Of a stretch of 13,420 nt of DNA, positions 1 through 7,015 are shown piece after piece. The notes under the pieces were generated by a model. The model did not search any database, was not told the DNA's origin, and worked only from the letters and a program-made list of their open reading frames with translations. The stretch is from RGIG1666 sp045595745 (GTDB lineage Bacteria; Bacillota; Clostridia; UBA1381; UBA9506), in contig JAZOBB010000024.1 in assembly GCA_045595745.1 (NCBI GenBank), positions 1 through 13,420 on the forward strand, in the 5' to 3' direction. Every line of letters starts with the position of its first letter. Within the stretch, counting starts at the first letter, position 1. The position numbers and the translations under genes are program-made.

Positions 1-963
1 GCTATGTTGGGTGCTGCAATAGCTCTTAAAAAAAGCGGTGTTATTGATGATTTAGACGGCAATATTTCGTTTTTTGCTGTTTCTGCTGAAGAATTTATCG
101 AGCTTGAGTATAGAAAAAGCCTTAAAGACAAGGGCGAAATCAGCTACTACGGCGGAAAACAACAGTTAATAGCTGAGGGTGCATTTGATGACGTAGATAT
201 GGCTCTTATGCTCCACGCACAGCCGAACGAAGAAAAAGCAAATGTTTACGTCAGAGGTTACAACCTTGGATTTTTAGCAAAAACCATAACCTTTCGCGGC
301 AAGGCATCTCACGGCAGCAAGCCTTTTGAGGGCACTAACGCATTAAATGCGGCAGCTCTTGCTCTTTTAGGAATCCACTCAAACCGCGAAACCTTTAAAG
401 ACGAAGACCATATACGCATTCACCCGATTATAACCAAGGGCGGCGATGTTGTAAACTCTGTTCCCGACGAAGTTTGTATCGAAACCTATATACGCGGAGC
501 GACTTTTGAGGCAATAAAAAAAGGCGATGATGCCGTTATGCGTTCGGTAAACGGTGCGGCACAGATGATTGGTGCAACTGTTGAAACAGAAGACATACCC
601 GGATATTTGCCGCTATCAGAAAGCTCAGAGCTTTCTGAAGTTTTTGAAAGTGTTTGCAAAGATATTATAGGAGACAAATCCTTGATATATAACGAGCCTG
701 TAACCGGCTCGACAGACGTTGGTGATTTAAGCTATATTCTGCCTACAATTCAGCCATCTATCGGCGGATTTTCAGGAAATCTTCACGGCAAAGAGTTCGT
801 TGCAGTTGACAAAGAAACGGCCTATGTGCTTTCTGCCAATCTGTTGGCACTTACTGCCGCCGAGCTTTTATATGACGGAGCTAAAAAAGCCATAGAGGTA
901 AAGGAATCGTTTAAACCGCAAATGACAAAAGACGAATATATGAACTACTTAAAAGGAGAATGA
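1..963 (+). CDS. M20 family amidohydrolase (5' partial)
   Basis: Zinc-dependent amidohydrolase/peptidase of the M20 family, which cleaves amide bonds in the cytoplasm (aminoacyl, acyl-amino acid or aminobenzoyl-glutamate type substrates). The reading frame is open to the first base and the first residues (A-MLGAA) correspond to the segment just after the first metal-binding HxD motif, so the true start and that motif lie upstream. Counting from the Met at base 4, visible family features are the catalytic acidic pair in SAEE (residues 29-30), H71 in MLHAQ, the lid/dimerisation domain from about residue 82 to 190 containing KASHG and ITKGGDVVNSVP, and the C-terminal metal ligand H261 in NLHGKEF. 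The text resembles the AbgB-like branch more than the aminoacylase branch. It ends 4 bases before the epimerase-like gene, so they are probably co-transcribed and act on the same compound. The substrate is unknown. Confidence 0.88.
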   Translation, partial: AMLGAAIALKKSGVIDDLDGNISFFAVSAEEFIELEYRKSLKDKGEISYYGGKQQLIAEGAFDDVDMALMLHAQPNEEKANVYVRGYNLGFLAKTITFRGKASHGSKPFEGTNALNAAALALLGIHSNRETFKDEDHIRIHPIITKGGDVVNSVPDEVCIETYIRGATFEAIKKGDDAVMRSVNGAAQMIGATVETEDIPGYLPLSESSELSEVFESVCKDIIGDKSLIYNEPVTGSTDVGDLSYILPTIQPSIGGFSGNLHGKEFVAVDKETAYVLSANLLALTAAELLYDGAKKAIEVKESFKPQMTKDEYMNYLKGE

Positions 964-967
964 TAAT

Positions 968-1984
968 ATGTGGACCGAGGAAAAACTTAACGAAATGCTA
1001 ACTACCCCCTCACAAGCCTTGATTGAAGATATGAAAAAAATCAAGGGAGATATAATGGTGCTGGGCGCAGGCGGAAAAATGGGACCGACTCTCTGCGTTT
1101 TGGCTAAAAATGCGGCAAAGGCTGCAGGTGTTGATAAAAAAATATATGCCGTTTCGCGCGGTTCTGACCCGATTGCAACTAAACTTATGAAAGACAATGA
1201 CATCGAAGTTATTGCAATGGACCTTTTAGACAAAGAAAAGCTTTACTCTCTGCCGGAGGTAGAAAATATAATCTATATGGCAGGAAAAAAATTCGGCACA
1301 GACGGAAACGAATGGCAGACCTGGGCTATGAACTCTACTCTTCCTGCTTTTGTTGCAGATAAGTTCAAAAAATCAAACATTGTTGTTTTCTCTTCGGGAA
1401 ATATTTATCCTATTGTTAAGCTTTCTGACGGTGGATGCAGAGAATGCGACAAAATCGGCCCTATCGGTGAATACACAATGAGCTGCTTAGCAAGAGAGCG
1501 AGCTTTTGAATATGCCGCTAATACCTTTGGCACAAAGGTATTTATATACAGACTTAACTTTGCAGTAGATTTAAGATATGGTGTTTTATTCGATGTGGCA
1601 AATAAAATCTTAAATGATACACCAATAAGCCTTTCTACCCCCTGCTGTAACTTTATCTGGCAGGGCAGCGCAAACGAAATTGCAATAAGAGGTTTACTCC
1701 ACGCAGAATCACCTGCAAAAATTATGAACGTAACCGGACCGGAAACCGTTTCTATTAAAAAAGCCGCTTTAGAACTAGGAGAATATCTGGGCAAAGATCC
1801 GATATTCGAAGGCGAAGCAGGAAACGATGCCTACTTAAATGACGCATCGCTTGCAATGGAAACCTTTGGTTATCCTGCAGTTTCTGCTAAAACATTGATT
1901 CGTTGGCAGGCTGAATACATTAAAGACGGCGGAAGAACTCTGGATAAGCCGACACACTTTGAAGAACGAAAAGGCAGTTATTAA
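968..1984 (+). CDS. NAD-dependent epimerase/dehydratase family protein (extended SDR-like)
   Basis: 338-residue Rossmann-fold protein of the NAD-dependent epimerase/dehydratase (extended SDR) family, presumably oxidising, reducing or epimerising a sugar-like or hydroxy-acid substrate in the cytoplasm. The dinucleotide-binding loop is GAGGKMG (residues 33-39), preceded by about 27 residues of helical N-terminus. The serine-containing strand SSGNIYP is present. At the place of the catalytic YxxxK the sequence reads YTMSC (Y169 to C173), so the tyrosine is kept and the lysine is a cysteine; the following LARERAFEYA matches the usual helix. From memory, a YxxSCLxRER pattern recurs in a subgroup of this superfamily, so this may be a family trait rather than damage. 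An AGGAG site inside the end of the upstream gene drives the ATG at 968. It sits between an amidohydrolase and an aldolase-like lyase, which suggests a middle step of a catabolic route. Exact reaction unknown. Confidence 0.82.
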   Translation: MWTEEKLNEMLTTPSQALIEDMKKIKGDIMVLGAGGKMGPTLCVLAKNAAKAAGVDKKIYAVSRGSDPIATKLMKDNDIEVIAMDLLDKEKLYSLPEVENIIYMAGKKFGTDGNEWQTWAMNSTLPAFVADKFKKSNIVVFSSGNIYPIVKLSDGGCRECDKIGPIGEYTMSCLARERAFEYAANTFGTKVFIYRLNFAVDLRYGVLFDVANKILNDTPISLSTPCCNFIWQGSANEIAIRGLLHAESPAKIMNVTGPETVSIKKAALELGEYLGKDPIFEGEAGNDAYLNDASLAMETFGYPAVSAKTLIRWQAEYIKDGGRTLDKPTHFEERKGSY

Positions 1985-2012
1985 TTTTTGCAATCAGAAA
2001 GGATTGATATAA

Positions 2013-3080
2013 ATGACCAGACACGAAATTGCTTTAAAAAAGCTGGCAGAGGGAACAGTTATTCCGGCTACTCCCTTAGCACTTGATAACAACAGAAAAT
2101 TAAACGAAAAAGGCTTGCGTCTTTTGATGAATTATTACTTAGCAAGCGGCGCAGGCGGTATTGCAACAGCAGTACATACCACACAGTTTGAAATCAGAAA
2201 GCCTGAAATTGCTCTTTTTGAGCCGGTTTTAAAAATAGTTTCTGAAGAAATTGATAAATTCGAAAAAGAAAACGACACAGTAATAGTTAAGGTTGCAGGT
2301 GTTTGCGGACCTATAGAGCAAGCAACAAAAGAGGCAGAACTTGCTAAAAAATACGGCTACGATGCTGTACTTTTAAGCCCCGGCGGATTAAATCATTTAT
2401 CTGAGGACGAAATGATTGAGCGCACAAAAGCTGTTGCGGCTGTTATGCCCGTTATAGGCTTTTATCTTCAGACTGCTGTTGGCGGTCGCGTGTTCTCGTA
2501 TAATTACTGGGAACGTCTTTGTGCAATTGATAACGTTGTTGCAATTAAATGTGCATCATTTAACCGCTATCAGACCTTAGAGGTTGTTCGCGCTGCTGCA
2601 ATGTCAGAGCGAAGCGACAAGGTAACACTTTATACAGGAAACGATGACAACATAGTAATCGACCTGCTCACAAAGTACAAGTTTGACAAAGATGGCAAAA
2701 CTGTAGTAAAATGTTTTGAGGGCGGATTGCTCGGACACTGGTCTGTATGGACTAACAACGTGGTAAATATGTTTAAAATGCTCAAGGCTGAAAAAGACAA
2801 GGATACAATTTCGACCGAGCTTTTAACATTGGCTGCAGAGGTAACAGATGCAAACAGCGCATTTTTTGATACAGCAAACGGTTTTGCCGGCTGTATTGCA
2901 GGTCTGCACGAGGTTTTGCGCCGTCAGGGACTTATGGAAAACATTTTATGCTTGAATCCTGATGAAACATTATCTGGTGGACAGCTTGAAGAAATCGATC
3001 GTGTGTATCGCGCATATCCGCACTTAAATGACGATGCCTTTATCAAAGAAAATTTGGAGGGCTGGAAATTAAGGGTGTGA
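2013..3080 (+). CDS. Dihydrodipicolinate synthase/N-acetylneuraminate lyase family protein
   Basis: 355-residue class I aldolase of the DHDPS/NAL superfamily, a TIM-barrel that forms a Schiff base between an active-site lysine and a 2-oxo acid. The lysine is K179 in VVAIKCASF and the barrel tyrosine is Y151 in GFYLQ. The N-terminal ATPLALDNNRKLNEKGL fits strand 1 and helix 1. The glycine-threonine loop that grips pyruvate in DapA (GTTGE type) is replaced by AVHTTQFEIR near residues 53-62, and the protein is about 60 residues longer than DapA, with an extra C-terminal helical part. It is therefore unlikely to be the lysine-biosynthetic enzyme and more likely a catabolic 2-oxo acid lyase or dehydratase. 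AAAGGA at 1998-2003 serves the ATG. It lies 28 bases after the epimerase-like gene and 4 bases before the TetR gene, in one transcription unit. Substrate not determinable from sequence. Confidence 0.86.
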   Translation: MTRHEIALKKLAEGTVIPATPLALDNNRKLNEKGLRLLMNYYLASGAGGIATAVHTTQFEIRKPEIALFEPVLKIVSEEIDKFEKENDTVIVKVAGVCGPIEQATKEAELAKKYGYDAVLLSPGGLNHLSEDEMIERTKAVAAVMPVIGFYLQTAVGGRVFSYNYWERLCAIDNVVAIKCASFNRYQTLEVVRAAAMSERSDKVTLYTGNDDNIVIDLLTKYKFDKDGKTVVKCFEGGLLGHWSVWTNNVVNMFKMLKAEKDKDTISTELLTLAAEVTDANSAFFDTANGFAGCIAGLHEVLRRQGLMENILCLNPDETLSGGQLEEIDRVYRAYPHLNDDAFIKENLEGWKLRV

Positions 3081-3084
3081 ATTA

Positions 3085-3696
3085 ATGGAGCAAAGCAAAA
3101 AAACTGCCATAACAAAACAAAAGATTTTAGATGCCGCCGAGGCCGAATTTGCAAAAAACGGTCTTGCCGCAACGCGTGTTGATGCAATAGCCAAAGAAGC
3201 AGGCGTAAACAAACAGCTTATTTATGCCCATTTCGGAAGTAAAGAAGGTCTTTATTCAACCATTTTAGATATTGTTTATAAAAGGCTTTCGCATTACGAA
3301 GATATTATCTCGAACATTGAATTTTGCGGTATTGATACCATACGCAAAGTAGTTTTGGAGTATTTTAACTTTTTAGTAACAAATCCTACCTATGTAAGAC
3401 TGTTACTTTGGGAAAACTTAAATAATGCAAGCTATATGGGCGATATTAAAACCTCTTTATTTTCAGGTACAGAAAATATACTGAAAAAAGGAGTCGAAGC
3501 AGGAGTCTTCAGAAAAAGTCTTGATACTCACCAAACCGCAATGTCAATAAGTATGTTCTGCTTTTCGGCATTTTCAAACATTCACACGGTATCAAAGCTT
3601 TTGGGCAGAGACTTAAGTGCTCCCGAAGAGCTCAAAAAACGAGCTGAACATATCGCCGACGTAATTACCAAATACATTTTATACGGCGAAGAATAA
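3085..3696 (+). CDS. TetR/AcrR family transcriptional regulator
   Basis: 203-residue one-component regulator. The N-terminal DNA-binding domain (about residues 8-55) is typical of TetR: ILDAAEAEFAKNGLAATRVDAIAKEAGVNKQLIYAHFGSKE-like order, with the helix-turn-helix over roughly residues 31-51 and the HFGSKEGLY signature after it. The C-terminal two thirds are helical and variable, as expected of a ligand-binding and dimerisation domain. The start ATG lies 4 bases after the lyase gene stop and has only a weak upstream purine stretch, so translation may depend on coupling. As the last gene of the amidohydrolase, epimerase and lyase operon it most likely regulates that operon (inference); its operator would lie upstream of this window. 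No matching operator was seen near the promoter at 3860. Confidence 0.9.
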   Translation: MEQSKKTAITKQKILDAAEAEFAKNGLAATRVDAIAKEAGVNKQLIYAHFGSKEGLYSTILDIVYKRLSHYEDIISNIEFCGIDTIRKVVLEYFNFLVTNPTYVRLLLWENLNNASYMGDIKTSLFSGTENILKKGVEAGVFRKSLDTHQTAMSISMFCFSAFSNIHTVSKLLGRDLSAPEELKKRAEHIADVITKYILYGEE

Positions 3697-3707
3697 TTAT
3701 GCGTTTC

Positions 3708-3746
3708 ACCCTCTTTCGAGGGTATAATAAATTTTCGTTTATTATA
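3708..3746 (+). repeat. Two adjacent inverted repeats after the TetR gene
   Basis: Two perfect hairpins lie back to back: ACCCTC/GAGGGT (3708-3713 with 3718-3723, 4-base loop) and TATAATAAA/TTTATTATA (3723-3731 with 3738-3746, 6-base loop). They share base 3723, so they cannot both be complete. Neither is followed by a run of T, so they are not a classic terminator; they may protect the 3' end of the operon mRNA or be protein-binding palindromes. Structure is seen, function is unknown. Confidence 0.55.
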
Positions 3747-3780
3747 CGAAACAAAAACTCCACACAATAAACATGAAAAG

Positions 3781-3823
3781 TATGCAGGGGAAGATATTGT
3801 ATATCCTCCCCTGCATATTTTTT
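3781..3823 (+). terminator. Intrinsic terminator of the amidohydrolase-TetR operon
   Basis: An 11-bp perfect stem (3781-3791 with 3807-3817, TATGCAGGGGA/TCCCCTGCATA) continues after one mismatch into a 5-bp stem GATAT/ATATC with a TGT loop, and is followed by six T (3818-3823). This is a textbook Rho-independent terminator separating the first operon from the promoter at 3860. Confidence 0.88.
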
Positions 3824-3859
3824 GTAAATTTAATAAACTTGTATTTAATAAGAAATAAT

Positions 3860-3888
3860 TTGACAAATTCCGCATATAATGTTATAAT
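3860..3888 (+). promoter_or_regulatory. Consensus housekeeping promoter of the glycerol-3-phosphate operon
   Basis: TTGACA at 3860-3865 and TATAAT at 3883-3888, separated by exactly 17 bases: a perfect match to the vegetative sigma factor consensus. Transcription should begin near 3895, giving a leader of about 85 bases before the ATG at 3979. A full-consensus promoter followed by a leader terminator suggests that control occurs mainly after initiation. Confidence 0.88.
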
Positions 3889-3907
3889 ATATCTGGTACA
3901 GAGATTA

Positions 3908-3956
3908 GGAGACGTATCGAAACAAGGCGAGAGCCTTGTTTTGGTGCGTCTTTTTT
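3908..3956 (+). terminator. Leader terminator/attenuator, probable GlpP target
   Basis: A 19-bp stem pairs 3910-3928 with 3933-3951, closed by a GAGA (GNRA-type) tetraloop and followed by a T run (3951-3956). The stem contains three G-U wobbles and otherwise Watson-Crick pairs, with AAACAAGGC/GCCTTGTTT at its top. It lies between the consensus promoter and the Shine-Dalgarno AAAGGAGG (3964-3971), so it would stop transcription before the first gene. Because the operon encodes GlpP, known in Bacillus to antiterminate at an inverted repeat in the glpD leader, this is most simply its target (inference). Confidence 0.82.
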
Positions 3957-3978
3957 ATGTTTTAAAGGAGGAAGAAAG

Positions 3979-5412
3979 ATGTATGACGTTTCGGTTATCG
4001 GAGCAGGTGTAGTCGGTGCAATGGTTGCACGTAAGCTTTCGAGTTACTCTTTAAAAGTTTGCATTTTAGAGAGTGAAAACGATGTTGCAATGGGGGCAAC
4101 AAGAGCAAATTCGGCTATTGTTCACGCAGGATTTGACGCAAAGGAAGGAAGCTTAAAAGCAAAGCTTAATGTTAAAGGCTCTGAAATGATGGAAAAGGTA
4201 GCACGTGAGCTGGGAGTAAAATATAAAAAGAACGGCTCTTTGGTTATCGGCTTTAACGAAGAGGATGAAAAGACTTTAAAAGAGTTATTAGAGCGTGGAA
4301 ATGCAAATGGGGTTAAAGACCTTCGTATTTTACAAAAAGACGAGTTAAAGGCATTAGAGCCTAATATTTCTAACAATGCCACCTGTGCACTTTATGCACC
4401 CACAGGTGCTATTATCTGCCCATATGAGCTTACCATTGCGGCAGTAGGAAATGCAATGGATAACGGTGCAGAATTAAAATGTAACTTTAAGGTTTGTGCA
4501 ATTGATAAAACAGACGACGGATACGAAATTAAATCCGAAACAGAGACTGTAAAATCTCGCTGTGTTATAAACTGTGCAGGTCTTTATTCTGATAAAATCG
4601 CGGCTATGATTGGTGATGAATCGTTTAATGTTCATCCCAGAAAGGGCGAATACATACTTTTAGATAAAGAGTGCGGCAATATTGTCAGCCACACTATTTT
4701 TAGAACCCCGTCAAAAATGGGTAAGGGTATTTTGGTATCGCCTACAGTTGACGGAAACCTTTTAACCGGTCCTACCTCTGTTGATATGGAGGATAAGGAA
4801 AACAAGGCAACAGCGGCAGACGGCTTTGATAAGATTATTAAAGAAACTCACGAAAATGTCGAGGGTGTTCCTTTTAATAAAACTATCACCTCTTTCTGCG
4901 GTCTTCGTGCTGTCGGCAGTACCGGTGATTTTATAATCACCTCCCCCGAAAAAGGCTTTATAAATGCGGCAGGAATCGAATCTCCCGGCCTTTCGGCATC
5001 TCCTGCAATTGCTGAATATATTGCAGATATGTTAAAAGAACAGGGCTTTGAGCTTAACGAAAAAGCAGATTTTCGCCCCGAAAGAAAGCCTATGCACTAT
5101 TTCCGTGAGGCATCAATCGAAGAGAAAAACGAGATTATTAAAAAAGATAAATCCTTCGGTAAAATCGTTTGCCGTTGCGAAGGTGTAACCGAGGGCGAAA
5201 TTTTAGAGGCAATAAGAACAAATCCTAAGGCTCGCGATTTAGATGGTGTAAAACGTCGCACCAGAGCACAGATGGGAAGATGTCAGGGCGGTTTTTGCAG
5301 TCCGTACATAGTTGAGCTTTTGGCAAAAGAAATGAATATAGCATACGAAGATGTAACAAAATTTGGCGCAGGTTCATATATTAACTGCTCTAAAACAAAG
5401 GAGGACAAATAA
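3979..5412 (+). CDS. GlpA-like FAD-dependent dehydrogenase with C-terminal BFD [2Fe-2S] domain
   Basis: 477-residue flavoprotein resembling anaerobic glycerol-3-phosphate dehydrogenase subunit A; the expected reaction is oxidation of glycerol-3-phosphate to dihydroxyacetone phosphate. The N-terminus has the FAD loop GAGVVG (residues 8-13) and the DAO-type segment GATRANSAIVHAGFD. The substrate domain includes HPRKGEY and the C-terminal part of the flavin fold has ITSFCGLRAVGSTGDFII. The last ~90 residues form a bacterioferritin-associated-ferredoxin-like domain with C398xC400 and C435xxxxC440, the usual spacing for a [2Fe-2S] cluster. AAAGGAGG seven bases upstream fixes the ATG at 3979. It is the first gene after the leader terminator and is 3 bases from the next oxidoreductase. 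The presence of GlpP in the operon supports the glycerol-3-phosphate assignment; an oxidase or another 2-hydroxyacid substrate remains possible. Confidence 0.87.
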   Translation: MYDVSVIGAGVVGAMVARKLSSYSLKVCILESENDVAMGATRANSAIVHAGFDAKEGSLKAKLNVKGSEMMEKVARELGVKYKKNGSLVIGFNEEDEKTLKELLERGNANGVKDLRILQKDELKALEPNISNNATCALYAPTGAIICPYELTIAAVGNAMDNGAELKCNFKVCAIDKTDDGYEIKSETETVKSRCVINCAGLYSDKIAAMIGDESFNVHPRKGEYILLDKECGNIVSHTIFRTPSKMGKGILVSPTVDGNLLTGPTSVDMEDKENKATAADGFDKIIKETHENVEGVPFNKTITSFCGLRAVGSTGDFIITSPEKGFINAAGIESPGLSASPAIAEYIADMLKEQGFELNEKADFRPERKPMHYFREASIEEKNEIIKKDKSFGKIVCRCEGVTEGEILEAIRTNPKARDLDGVKRRTRAQMGRCQGGFCSPYIVELLAKEMNIAYEDVTKFGAGSYINCSKTKEDK

Positions 5413-5415
5413 GCT

Positions 5416-6651
5416 ATGACTGATTTAGTTATTATCGGCGGAGGTCCTGCCGGAATGAGTGCGGCAATAGCGGCATACGAAAGCGGCATACGTGACATTC
5501 TTATTTTAGAGCGCGATGTAAAGCTTGGCGGAATCCTTCAGCAATGTATACACAACGGATTTGGTTTACATAAATTCGGAGAGGAGTTAACAGGACCTGA
5601 ATATGCATGGAGATATGAAGAGAAGGTTCGTGCGTATGGCATACCTTTTAAGACGGGTACAATGGTACTCGATATTACGAAGGATAAAGTCATTACCGCA
5701 ACGAACGAAGAAGACGGAATTTTTACAATAGAGGCAAAGGCAATCATTCTTGCAATGGGATGCCGCGAACGCTCTAAAGGTGCGTTAAACATTGCTGGCA
5801 GCCGTCCTGCCGGCATTTACAGCGCAGGAACAGCTCAAAAATTTGTAAATATGAAAGGCTATATGCCAGGAAAAAGTGTTGTAATTTTAGGCTCAGGTGA
5901 TATCGGGCTTATTATGGCACGTCGTATGACCTTAGAGGGTGCAGAGGTTAAAGCTGTATGTGAGCTTATGCCCTATTCAGGTGGCTTAGCAAGAAATATA
6001 GAACAGTGCTTAAACGATTTTAACATCCCATTAAAATTAAGTCATACGGTTGTAGAAATCCACGGCAAAGAACGTTTGGAGGGTGTAACCATTGCTCAGG
6101 TTGATGAAAAAAGAAAGCCCATTGATTCAACACGTGAGTTTATTGCTTGCGATACCTTGCTTTTATCAGTTGGACTTATCCCCGAAAACGAGCTGACAAA
6201 GGCGGCTGAAGTTGACCTTGACAGAATAACAAATGGTGCAATAGTTGACCAGGACAGACAGACTGAAAAAGAGGGTATTTTTGCCTGCGGAAACGTTCTG
6301 CACGTGCACGATTTAGTTGACTTTGTTTCCGAAGAGGCCGAAATTGCAGGTAAAAGTGCGGCAAGCTACATAAAATCAGGCACTCAAAACGATATGGATG
6401 CCGTAATTAAAACCGATGGCAAAATAAGATATAGCGTTCCGCAAAGAATTACCACTCAAAAAGATATCACTGTTTATTTCAGAGTAAGCGATGTATTCAA
6501 AAACGTTAAAATTAACGTGTATAAAGACGGCGAGCAAATTTATTCAAAGAAAAAAATAAAAGTTGCTCCCGGCGAAATGGAAAGTATTAAACTTTCAGGT
6601 GAAAAGCTCGACGGAGCTAAAGAACTGTCGCTAGAATTGGAGGTATTATAA
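5416..6651 (+). CDS. FAD/NAD(P)-binding pyridine nucleotide-disulfide oxidoreductase family protein
   Basis: 411-residue protein with two dinucleotide-binding folds: an FAD loop GGGPAG at residues 8-13 and a second GSGDIG loop at 159-164 that should bind NAD(P)H. The C-terminal GIFACGNVLHVHDLVDFVSEEA matches the flavin-binding end of this family. There is no CxxxxC redox disulfide at the usual place; the corresponding region has QQCIHNGFG. The last ~70 residues (after about 340) form an extra beta-rich extension. Its SD AAAGGAGG lies in the tail of the upstream gene, three bases separate the two genes, and its stop overlaps the next start by one base, so the three products are probably made in equal amounts and assembled together. 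It most likely passes electrons from the GlpA-like subunit to NAD(P)+ or another carrier (inference). Confidence 0.86.
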   Translation: MTDLVIIGGGPAGMSAAIAAYESGIRDILILERDVKLGGILQQCIHNGFGLHKFGEELTGPEYAWRYEEKVRAYGIPFKTGTMVLDITKDKVITATNEEDGIFTIEAKAIILAMGCRERSKGALNIAGSRPAGIYSAGTAQKFVNMKGYMPGKSVVILGSGDIGLIMARRMTLEGAEVKAVCELMPYSGGLARNIEQCLNDFNIPLKLSHTVVEIHGKERLEGVTIAQVDEKRKPIDSTREFIACDTLLLSVGLIPENELTKAAEVDLDRITNGAIVDQDRQTEKEGIFACGNVLHVHDLVDFVSEEAEIAGKSAASYIKSGTQNDMDAVIKTDGKIRYSVPQRITTQKDITVYFRVSDVFKNVKINVYKDGEQIYSKKKIKVAPGEMESIKLSGEKLDGAKELSLELEVL

Positions 6652-6995
6652 TGGAAAGAAACCTAACTTGTATAGTATGCCCAATGGGTTGCAGTCTTAA
6701 AGTGGAGTTAGACGGCAGCGAGGTTAAAAGTGTAAGCGGTAACACCTGCCCACGCGGCGAAGCATATGCCCGTACTGAATGTACAAACCCTATGCGTACA
6801 GTAACATCTACTGTTCGTTGCGCAGACGGAACCGTTGTTGCAGTAAAAACTGACCGACCAATTCCTAAAGAAAAAGTATTTGATTGTATGAAAGCTATAA
6901 ATAATGCAAATCCGGTCTTGCCAATTAAGATTGGTTGTGTTATAATAGATGAAATATACGGTGCTAAGGTTATTGCAACGCAAAATGCAGAATAA
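6651..6995 (+). CDS. DUF1667 small cysteine-rich protein, probable Fe-S subunit
   Basis: 114-residue protein of the DUF1667 family. The N-terminus shows C7xxC10xxxC14 followed by C33-PRG, the arrangement that binds a [4Fe-4S] cluster at the N-terminus of molybdopterin oxidoreductases; further cysteines are C44, C57, C79 and C96. No signal peptide or membrane segment is visible, so it should be cytoplasmic. Its ATG overlaps the stop codon of the preceding oxidoreductase (TAATG), indicating translational coupling. From general knowledge, DUF1667 genes in Clostridia and Thermotogales sit next to this same pair of flavoproteins, which fits a small electron-transfer subunit of the complex. Biochemical function has not, to my knowledge, been established, so the cluster is an inference from the cysteine spacing. 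Confidence 0.83.
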   Translation: MERNLTCIVCPMGCSLKVELDGSEVKSVSGNTCPRGEAYARTECTNPMRTVTSTVRCADGTVVAVKTDRPIPKEKVFDCMKAINNANPVLPIKIGCVIIDEIYGAKVIATQNAE

Positions 6996-7015
6996 TAGCT
7001 CTGAGGTGAGAGATT

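Noticed and set aside
2013..3080. Assignment as dapA (lysine biosynthesis)
   Set aside because: The pyruvate-binding GTTGE-type loop is missing, the protein is much longer, and the neighbours are catabolic.
3723..3769. TATAAT-like -10 boxes on both strands in the palindrome at 3723-3746
   Set aside because: The boxes arise from the palindrome itself; neither strand has an acceptable -35 box at 16-18 bases (TGCGTT-like on +, TATTGT-like on -).
3840..3900. Search for a CcpA cre box at the glycerol-3-phosphate promoter
   Set aside because: No sequence close to the TGNAANCGNNNNCA pattern was found in the promoter region.
3773..4012. 79-codon open frame across the leader of the GlpA-like gene
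   Set aside because: It runs through the terminator hairpin and promoter, overlaps the real gene in another frame and lacks a ribosome site.
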